Assembly (NCBI RefSeq): GCF_025200925.1
Contig: NZ_CP104174.1
Span: 1,488,001 to 1,552,000, forward strand
DNA length: 64,000 nt
Direction: 5' to 3'
Source of the DNA: Bradyrhizobium sp. CB1015
GTDB lineage: Bacteria > Pseudomonadota > Alphaproteobacteria > Rhizobiales > Xanthobacteraceae
Shown: positions 57,444-64,000 of the stretch, piece after piece
How the letters are laid out: each line of letters begins with the position of its first letter
How positions within the stretch are numbered: position 1 is the stretch's first letter
Position numbers and translations under genes: made by a program
Notes under the pieces: model-generated
What the model was told of the DNA's origin: nothing
The model's input: only the letters and a program-made list of their open reading frames with translations
Database searches by the model: none

Positions 57444-58643
57444 TCAGGTGGCGATTGCCGGGAAGCTGACGGCGGGATCATCGCCCAACGGGGTGATTGT
57501 TTCCAGTGTCATGTAGCGACCGCGCTGGACCGCCCACTCGTCGTTCTGTTCGAGCAGGATAGCGCCGACCAGGCGGGTGATGGCGTCCTCATTGGGAAAG
57601 ATGCCGACCACTTCGGTTCGGCGCTTGATCTCGCCGTTGACGCGTTCGAGCGGATTGGTCGAGTGCAGCTTGGCGCGGTGCGCGGCCGGGAAGCTCATAT
57701 AGGCCAGCACGTCGGCCTCGGCCTCATCGAGGAACACCGCGAGCTTGGGCAGCTTGGGACGCAGTTGATCGGCAATGCGCCGCCATTGCGCCCGTGCCGC
57801 CTCCGCGTCGTCCTGGGCAAAGGCGGTGGCAATGAAGGCGGAGACGACGCGCCGTCCGCTCTTGCCGGCATGCGCCAGCGCGTTGCGTATGAAGTGGACG
57901 CGGCAGCGTTGCCAGGTGGCGTTGAGAACCTTTCCGACCGTGGCTTTGATCCCCTCATGGGCGTCGGAGACGACGAGCTTGACGCCGCGCAGGCCCCGCC
58001 GCGCCAGTTTGCGCAGGAACGCCGTCCAGAACGTCTCGGCCTCGGACGGGCCGATGTCCATGCCGAGCACCTCGCGCCGGCCATCGCTGTTGGCGCCGAC
58101 CGCGATGATCACCGCGACCGAGACGATGCGCCCGTTCTGGCGCACCTTCACGTAGGTGGCGTCGATCCACAGATAGGGCCAGTCACCCTCGATCGGGCGA
58201 TTGAGGGAGGCCTTCACCTTGTCGTCGATCTCGCCGCACAGCCGCGACACCTGGCTCTTGGAGATTCCGCTCATGCCCATCGCCTGCACCAGATCGTCGA
58301 CCGAGCGGGTGGAGACGCCCTGGACGTAGGCTTCCTGAACCACGGCGGTGAGCGCCTTCTCGGCCATCCTCCGCGGCTCAAGAAAGCCCGGGAAGTAGGA
58401 GCCTTTGCGCAGTTTGGGGATGCGCAGTTCAACCGTGCCGGCCCGGGTCTCCCAGTTCCGATCGCGGTAGCCGTTGCGCTGGACCTGGCGCTCCTGGCTC
58501 TTCTCGCCGTAAGCCGCCCCGGTCAGGCCCTCGACCTCCAGCTCCATCAGCCGGTGGGCGGCAAAGCCGATCATCTCGCGCAACAGATCGGCATCAGGGG
58601 TCTTCTCCACGAGCGCGCGCAGGTTCATCATGTCGTCGGTCAT
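57444..58643 (-). CDS. IS256-family transposase, intact
   Basis: The 399-residue protein has [20 protein letters not shown] with the first Asp, [20 protein letters not shown] with the second, and [20 protein letters not shown] with the Glu, the mutator-type DDE set. The start is ATG 58643 with GAGGAA about 8 bases before. It belongs to a different branch from the IS256 at 10 kb. I could not define its terminal repeats, so the element boundaries are open. Confidence 0.92.
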   Translation of the reverse strand: MTDDMMNLRALVEKTPDADLLREMIGFAAHRLMELEVEGLTGAAYGEKSQERQVQRNGYRDRNWETRAGTVELRIPKLRKGSYFPGFLEPRRMAEKALTAVVQEAYVQGVSTRSVDDLVQAMGMSGISKSQVSRLCGEIDDKVKASLNRPIEGDWPYLWIDATYVKVRQNGRIVSVAVIIAVGANSDGRREVLGMDIGPSEAETFWTAFLRKLARRGLRGVKLVVSDAHEGIKATVGKVLNATWQRCRVHFIRNALAHAGKSGRRVVSAFIATAFAQDDAEAARAQWRRIADQLRPKLPKLAVFLDEAEADVLAYMSFPAAHRAKLHSTNPLERVNGEIKRRTEVVGIFPNEDAITRLVGAILLEQNDEWAVQRGRYMTLETITPLGDDPAVSFPAIAT

Positions 58644-58710
58644 CGGTGGTTCCTCGAATCAGGTTGGTGTCGCAACCCAAACCTTACCGACGAATCATCG
58701 GTGACCACCC

Positions 58711-58767
58711 GCAAAGCCGCTCGCTCGCTACGGCGCTATGTGGGGCGCGCGTCGCGAGCGGCTTTGC
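58711..58767. repeat. Long hairpin, copy 2, next to an IS256
   Basis: GCAAAGCCGCTCGC and its perfect complement form a 14-base-pair stem around a 29-base loop with TCGCTACGGCGCTATG. It is an inverted copy of 39812-39865, including the loop. Confidence 0.7.
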
Positions 58768-59419
58768 TAATCAGCTACACCACTCCTTGGGAAACGACCT
58801 CTACTCCGAGCACGAAGTTTGGGTCGCTCGTAGAAAGTTCGGCATCTTCGCTCCTTTTCGCGCTTTGGCGAAGGCAATCCCGCCTTGGTCCTGATGCACC
58901 TCAGGCCATTTGAGCCTCGCGGTATCGCAGCAATAAGGGTGCCAACAGAAAAACGCGGTGCACTCGTTCGTTGATGCGAAAACGGTCGCATGCCTTGCAT
59001 GTTGACTGCATGCCGTGGTTGCGTTCATGACGTGCATGTCTTAAGGCGGACGGGCCGAACTCGGCTGATTATGCCGCTACAGCGCGCTTAGCGAACTTCT
59101 TCTAGCAATAGCCTATCGCGGCGATAGCTGTTGACTCGTGCTTCAAGTTCCTGGTGTAGCTGACGACATAATTCGTTGCGGCCGGCCGCTCATCGCGGGG
59201 CGAGTATCTGGTCTAACGGGGGTAAGGCAATTCCTGCCCGCATTGCCATCTCACACAGGTCGTGCGCCATGGCCGGGTGAATTTCGATGGCGCGAAACTC
59301 TCGTTGGCAGAGGACCCGGAGCTTCGGCTATGCCAACGTATAGCTTTCCAAGGAACGCCTCGCCTGCCATTCCTTTTTTGAGGCCGGCGCGATGACTGGG
59401 ACATTAAAAAGGCGCCCCT
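58768..59419. other. Gap without a recognised gene
   Basis: Open frames on both strands look random. I see no IS end here beyond the hairpin. Confidence 0.4.
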
Positions 59420-59842
59420 ATGAAAGGCGACGCTCTGGCCGATAGCACTCTTCTTCAGAACCGCCTGATCTCGAAGCTAAAAGGTGGATTGAAGTTGACT
59501 CTCGACTCTTGTCGCTGGACGGAACGACAAGACGAACTGCTGCGCGAGCTTGTTGATGCGGGCGCGCCTGCGAAATCCATTTGCGAAACACTCAATAGGT
59601 CCGAGGCAGAGCTTCGCAGGCGCGGCTATACATTGGCCTTCCGAGGAAATGATCAAAGCGAACGGCCGCCGTCTGATGCTGAAGCGGCGCTCGGCAATCG
59701 GCTGTTATGCATGCGATCCTCGCGGAAGTCAGCGCAACAGCATCGGGCGCGGCTTCTGCTCTTTGGGCTTGGCGTCCGGTATCCTGTTATGACGGGCGAA
59801 CCGTCAACTTTATTGGCTTCATCCATCTCGCGGCCGCGATGA
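59420..59842 (+). pseudogene. Small SANT/helix-turn-helix-like protein, probably frameshifted
   Basis: The first 75 residues look genuine: MKGDALADSTLLQNRLISKL, then RWTERQDELLRELVDAGAPA and KSICETLNRSEAELRRRGYT, a Myb/SANT-like three-helix pattern found in small rhizobial DNA-binding hypotheticals. After ALAF the frame seems wrong; another frame gives KANGRRLMLKRRSAIGCYA. The start may be ATG 59420, with only a weak AGG upstream. Confidence 0.45.
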
Positions 59843-59990
59843 TCTGCGGTTCCGCGCCTTTCTCCATAGCTGCCAGGATTGTCAATTGTTGAACATGGTG
59901 TTCTCCTGACGGAACACCAGCGGGGAATTTGATACTTAAACTGTCTTTTCGCTATATCCGGTGGCGGGGCCGCGGGATTGCGATCAGCGA

Positions 59991-60033
59991 TTCCAGGCCA
60001 TCGTGATCACGGTTTCCAGACGATGGTGATCAC
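59991..60033. repeat. Two direct repeats at an IS21 end
   Basis: TTCCAGGCCATCGTGATCAC and TTCCAGACGATGGTGATCAC are separated by 3 bases. IS21 ends carry such tandem transposase-binding repeats. They lie beyond the 3' end of the istB remnant. Confidence 0.6.
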
Positions 60034-60230
60034 TTGCGGAGGCGAACACGACTGACGTGTTTATGTGTGCTGGAAATGGTCTTCCTCGTCAAGACGGGCG
60101 GGAGGGTTTGGAGATCGGTCCAGCGGTCCATGGGAGGGACCCGCGTGCGCGCGGAGTGGCCCTCACGAGCGACGCAGCGGCGTGCGCGGGAGGGACCTGT
60201 GGGTCGGTGGGGCGATCGGCCGCGCGGTGG

Positions 60231-60977
60231 TCACGCTGCTGTCCAATCGTCGGCCCAACGACGCACACTGTCGCCCTTGAGCTCGATGCGGTGGGCATTG
60301 TGAATGATGCGGTCCAATATGGCGTCGCCGAATGTGGGATCGGCAATCACGTCATGCCATTGCGCCACGGGGGCCTGACTTGTGATCAACAATGATGCCT
60401 TGTCGTAGCGATCATCCACGATCTCGAGTAAATCACGGCGCTGGTCGGCAGTGAGTGCTTCGGGCCCCAGTCGTCTAGGATGAGTAGATTGACGCGCTCC
60501 AGCGCCGCGATCAGGCGTGCAAGACGACCTTCGCCAGGCGCCTGGCCGAGATCGGCGAACAAGCGGGGCGCGCGCTCGTAGAGGAGCGAAAAGCCATCGC
60601 GGCAGGCCCTGTTGCCGAGCGCGCAAGCCAGCCAAGATTTGCCGGTACCGGTCGGACCGACGATGACGAGATGGTGGTGCTCGCAGATCCATTGGCAAGT
60701 GGCGAGGCTTTGAAAGGAGGAGGGGTCGAGACCACGAGCGGTGCGAAGTCGACATTCTCGATGGGGGTGGCAGCCTGGCGGAGCTTGGCATTGCTCAAGC
60801 GCCGTACGAGGTGGCGGTTGTCGCGGGCGGTGACCTCGGGATCGACGACGAGACCAAGCCAATCGGGGTGTGGCATTTCGGCGGCCTCGGGATTGTTCTG
60901 CAGTTCGATGAGGTTATCGGCCGTGGCAGTGAGGCCGAGCGCGCGCAGGCGGTCGACGGTCGGATGAATGAGCACAA
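60231..60977 (-). pseudogene. IS21 helper ATPase IstB, frameshifted
   Basis: A GTG near 60977 with AGGAG starts LIHPTVDRLRALGLTATADN and LIELQNNPEAAEMPHPDWLG. A second frame carries HHLVIVGPTGTGKSWLACAL (Walker A), LLYERAPRLFADLGQAPGEG and VNLLILDDWG (Walker B). A third gives LTADQRRDLLEIVDDRYDKA, SLLITSQAPVAQWHDVIADP and DRIIHNAHRIELKGDSVRRW. Two frameshifts. It follows istA in the normal order. Confidence 0.8.
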
Positions 60978-60988
60978 TGATCTCCTGA

Positions 60989-61770
60989 TTAGTTGTAGTA
61001 GCTGCGGTTGCGGATGTTGGCGTGGAAGAGGACGGGCGCCTCCTGGGCAGGAGGAGCGGTTTTGTCGGCGGCGTTCTTGAGGATGGCGGCGACCGACTTG
61101 TAGCAACGGGCATTAAGCAGCAGCGCACGGGCGCAGGCGGCGTCGACACGTTCCTCGCCGTAGCGCCTGACCAGCCCGAGAATGCCGATGGCCGAGCGGA
61201 AGCCTTGTTCCGGATGCGGTCGCGACCGCAGGATGACGTCGATCAGCGTCTCGGCCTCGGGGCGCACCTTGGCGGCTTCAGAACGAATCCGCTCATGAGC
61301 CCAGTCGCGGTAGCGGCGATGCGAGCTTGGCATATGCTCGTCGATCGTCGTTGGTCGATGCGGCAGAGTGCTGCGCAGACGGGAGGCGACGCGCTTGCCG
61401 CGCAGGAAGCTCTCGACGGCTTTTAGCGTGATCCGTGCCTCGACCTCTTCATGCACGAGGTTGTGAGGCACGCTGTAGTCATGCTTGGCAAGCTCGACAT
61501 GATATTCGAGGTTCACCCGACAGCGCTTCCACTCAGCGGACTCGTAGGGTTCGTCGGGTAATGGGGTCAGTGCCGGTCGGTCAAGCTCCTCGAACAGCTC
61601 GCGCCGGCTTCGCGCCCAGCTCCATAGCGGTCGGTTGTTGAGATCGACGAGCAGTGCGTGGATCGCCTCGTTGAGGACGGCCAGCGAGAAGAACCGGCGG
61701 TTGCCTAGACGCGCCAAAATCCGTCGCCCGACGATTTGGACGCCGACTTCGACCTAGGCTTTGTCGCGCG
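60989..61770 (-). pseudogene. IS21 IstA, C-terminal half
   Basis: From about 61770 the frame has RPRDKA, a TAG in place of a Lys, then [60 protein letters not shown] and [20 protein letters not shown]. The helix-turn-helix and first two Asp residues are missing, cut by other IS fragments at 61.8 kb. Confidence 0.78.
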
Positions 61771-61854
61771 GCCGATACGGCCGTGCTGGAACGATGGCAG
61801 TGGCCCAGCTTATCTACAATCCGATAACCCTGAGCGGGCCAGCCGGGACGGTGA

Positions 61855-62039
61855 CGGCGCCGGACCACGCGCAGCAGCGTATCCTTACTTACCGGCAACA
61901 TCAGCCGTTTTGCGAAGGCTGCTGGGCATGGGTAGTCCAGCATGTAGCGAAGCTGAACTGGGGTGATTGTCACCACGCCGTCCGCCGACGACGGCCACAA
62001 AAAGCAGCCGCGCTCCAGCCGCTTGGCATAAAGTGACAT
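61855..62039 (-). pseudogene. Fused fragments of IS66 TnpB and an ISL3 transposase
   Basis: A frame from ATG 62039 reads SLYAKRLERGCFLWPSSADG and VQLRYMLD, the end of IS66 TnpB, and then without a break AKRLMLPVSKDTLLRVVRRR, a segment of ISL3 transposases. Two unrelated IS relics have been joined. Confidence 0.55.
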
Positions 62040-62173
62040 GCCCAGTCCTTGCAGGCTCGAATTTTCGGCCGCCTACAAGATCTGGCAGGGGGTTAGCTAA
62101 GCCAGCTCATGTATATAAGTGGAACTTCTGTCCCGCATTTTGCCCTGGGACACGCGCAGAACGGAGGTCACAG

Positions 62174-62463
62174 ATGGCATACAAGAAACTCATCAATCAA
62201 AGCGGCCTGACACTTACGGTGTTGCTCATCACGCGCGTTGGCTCCGAGCCGAACCCAGTCCGCGCCGATCGTCACAGCGGCGCTACCAGTGGGTGGCAAG
62301 CAGACGATTGAGTAAGGTAATACGCAGACTCCCTTCCTCAATGGGCTCGTGATTTCCTCATCCTTCGATGGCGCGTTTTCGAACGGGTCGTAGATCGTGA
62401 AGGGCAGCAGCTGGGATACTGTCCTGAACACGCACGATACGAACGTGGTGGGCTCGAACACCT
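62174..62463 (+). pseudogene. Small conserved hypothetical, frameshifted
   Basis: ATG 62174 follows GGAGG. MAYKKLINQSGLTLTVLLIT is in the first frame. After a break, GNTQTPFLNGLVISSSFDGA, a TAG, and GSSWDTVLNTHDTNVVGSNT run to TAA 62463. The parts fit a beta-rich protein of about 97 residues that I recall from rhizobial genomes as a conserved hypothetical. One frameshift and one stop. Confidence 0.55.
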
Positions 62464-62768
62464 AACCCGCAACGTCGCCGACGATCCCGCAGTGGCGAAC
62501 TTGGCTGCTCTTGGATGGCAAGTCAATGCTGGCGCCGTCGCAGCCCCGCCCGGATGAGTGCAGCCGATGGACGGAAAGGTAACTCTTGTGACTTCCGCGC
62601 CCGTGCAGCTTCATCACCCGTGCCGGCGTGTTGGATAACCTACGGCGGAGGCGAACCATGATGCCTTCTACTATGGTTGTCCAGCAGGACTCCAAGGTGC
62701 TTGAAGAAGGGGCCCCACGAGTTCATGAAAGGCCCCCGTGGGATCATCATGGAATGACGGTATAGCAT
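62464..62768. other. Gap upstream of the diguanylate cyclase
   Basis: No gene recognised. CCCCACGAG and CCCCCGTGGG at 62713-62740 form a weak inverted repeat. The promoter of the next gene is expected here. Confidence 0.4.
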
Positions 62769-64000
62769 ATGAGTACCAATCTTATGTTGCACGAGCCGCC
62801 CAGCGCGCTGCGGCTGATCACACGGGCGTATACGAGCCTTCTCATTATCGGCTTCGCCCTGCTGCCCACTCAGTTCATCGCTTACCTCTATTTCCAGCAA
62901 GATCCCGCGCTGAAGTTTGAAGACCACCTGTTCCACGAATTCGCCATCGCCGTCGCCACCCTGGAGGGGCTGTTCGTCACATATGTGACGTGGCGCTGCT
63001 ATCGGTCTTCAGGCGAGCCTCTGTTGCGATGGTTGACCCTTGGTTTTCTGGCCTTCGTGCTGATCTATTCGCTGCACGGCGCCTTCACCGGCATGGCACA
63101 TCGCAACATTTGGCTGTTTCTGCTCTATGGGCCAGCGTCGCGTCTGGCGATGTCGATTCTGCTCCTCGTCGGGCTACTCAGCTACAACCTGCCGTCAGAC
63201 GGGCTTGAGAAGCGCTCGGACACGCGCGCATGGCTGACGTGGATTGGCCTGTTCCTTACGATGGACTTAGCTGTCGCACTGGTCGCCTATTCACCCTATG
63301 CTGGGCACCCGGTGGTCCGCCTGTCCATGGAGGGCGGCGCATTGCTATTCAGTGCGCTGAACGTCGCCGTCTTGCTCATGCGACGGATTCACTCGCCGCT
63401 CATGCTTGTTTTCGGCGTTTCTGTCGCGTGGTTTGCGCTATCGTCGCTCGCATTCATCTTGGCGGCGCCGTGGAATCATATGTGGTGGCTGGCTCACGCG
63501 ATCTTTGCTGGCGGATTTTTTCTGCTCAGCTATGGCGTCGTCCGGGCGTTCCGAACAACGCAATCGTTCGCCACCATCTATAGCCAGGAAGAAATGACCG
63601 CCCGCCTTGCCAAATCGATGGCCGACACTCAAAAGGCGCTTCAGCAAGTGCAACTGAGCAATCAACGGCTGGAGCGCCTCGCCGCAACCGATCCACTAAC
63701 CGGTGCCGGGAATCGGCGCCACTTCATCGAGCATATCGGCGCGGAGATCGCAAGGGCCAGGCGAACCGGAGCTCCGTTGTCCCTGCTGTCGCTCGATCTC
63801 GACCATTTCAAGGATATAAACGACTCACGTGGTCACAGCGTCGGCGACGAGGTCCTGCGCGTATTCGTGCGAAAGTGTCTGGAGGCAATCCGGCCTTACG
63901 ACTCTGTCGCGCGCGTGGGGGGTGAAGAATTCATGGTACTGCTTCCGGGGGCGACGCTCGACGCGGCTAGCGCGGTCGCCGAGCGCCTTCGATCGGCCAT
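62769..64000 (+). CDS. Membrane-anchored diguanylate cyclase (GGDEF), cut by the window end
   Basis: ATG 62769 starts a protein with about seven or eight membrane segments (RAYTSLLIIGFALLPTQFIA, AMSILLLVGLLSY, AVALVAYSPYA and others) as a sensory N-terminal part. A coiled linker (LAKSMADTQKALQQVQLSNQ) and a GGDEF domain follow: TDPLTGAGNRRHFIE, LSLLSLDLDHFKDINDSRGH and the active-site GGEEF. It makes the second messenger cyclic di-GMP from two GTP at the inner membrane. The frame is open at 64000, so about 410 codons are visible and the last part of the domain is missing. The start has only a weak ribosome-binding site. Confidence 0.88.
   Translation, partial: MSTNLMLHEPPSALRLITRAYTSLLIIGFALLPTQFIAYLYFQQDPALKFEDHLFHEFAIAVATLEGLFVTYVTWRCYRSSGEPLLRWLTLGFLAFVLIYSLHGAFTGMAHRNIWLFLLYGPASRLAMSILLLVGLLSYNLPSDGLEKRSDTRAWLTWIGLFLTMDLAVALVAYSPYAGHPVVRLSMEGGALLFSALNVAVLLMRRIHSPLMLVFGVSVAWFALSSLAFILAAPWNHMWWLAHAIFAGGFFLLSYGVVRAFRTTQSFATIYSQEEMTARLAKSMADTQKALQQVQLSNQRLERLAATDPLTGAGNRRHFIEHIGAEIARARRTGAPLSLLSLDLDHFKDINDSRGHSVGDEVLRVFVRKCLEAIRPYDSVARVGGEEFMVLLPGATLDAASAVAERLRSA

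Noticed and set aside
57402..58913. A 503-codon plus-strand frame
   Set aside because: It is the antisense of the IS256 transposase at 57444-58643, which carries the real motifs; GC-rich genes often leave such open antisense frames.
1..64000. tRNA genes, rRNA genes and CRISPR arrays
   Set aside because: I looked for the tRNA T-arm pattern and for regularly spaced repeats and found none I could support; the repeats at 34-41.5 kb are irregular in spacing and orientation.

Overview
The window looks like a decaying accessory region of an alphaproteobacterial genome, most likely a rhizobium of the Bradyrhizobium or Mesorhizobium type. I infer this from the GC-rich background, the mix of IS66, IS21, IS3, IS256 and IS110 elements, the group II introns inside transposase genes, and small hypothetical genes of a kind I associate with symbiosis islands. 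No nod, nif or type III secretion gene is visible, so calling it a symbiosis island would be inference. No rRNA, tRNA or CRISPR array was seen.

Layout. 0-3.5 kb: the start of a leftward gene, then an intact class I ribonucleotide reductase pair (alpha, beta) behind possible NrdR boxes. 3.9-12 kb: a broken IS66, IS30 and IS110 pieces, the first of three ruined acetoacetate-decarboxylase-like genes, and an IS3 element split by a complete IS256 (both with target duplications). 12-17.3 kb: low-density cargo (frameshifted SDR, intact cytidine/guanine-type deaminase, ruined gamma-lyase family PLP enzyme). 17.2-24.2 kb: two IS66 elements on the minus strand, the first split by a full-length group II intron. 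24.2-26.8 kb: small hypotheticals and ADC remnant 2. 26.8-29.4 kb: a dead IS3 carrying a second group II intron whose maturase has an internal deletion. 29.7-32 kb: an EamA-type transporter followed by an opine-dehydrogenase-family gene. 32-36.5 kb: remains of a phage-like replication module (HNH protein, primase-helicase, DUF3892 protein, small helix-turn-helix proteins). 34-41.5 kb: a family of palindromic repeats, and an intact di-heme cytochrome c peroxidase. 39.8-49.6 kb: IS21, IS3 and IS110 elements and an integrase remnant, with one small real gene at 43.3 kb. 50-56 kb: phasin, frameshifted cold-shock gene, IS4 piece, a gene broken by one in-frame TGA, an intact SDR, and ADC remnant 3. 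56-62 kb: IS3 fragments, a complete IS256, a third IS21. 62.8 kb to the end: a membrane-bound diguanylate cyclase that runs off the window.

Genes that look functional: the two reductase subunits, the deaminase, the EamA transporter, the opine-dehydrogenase-family gene (with an altered C-terminus), the DUF3892 gene, the di-heme peroxidase, the phasin, the SDR at 53.5 kb, the GGDEF protein and several small hypotheticals. Most of the rest is transposase or pseudogene. Many frameshifts lie in homopolymers, so sequencing or assembly error cannot be excluded for some of them.
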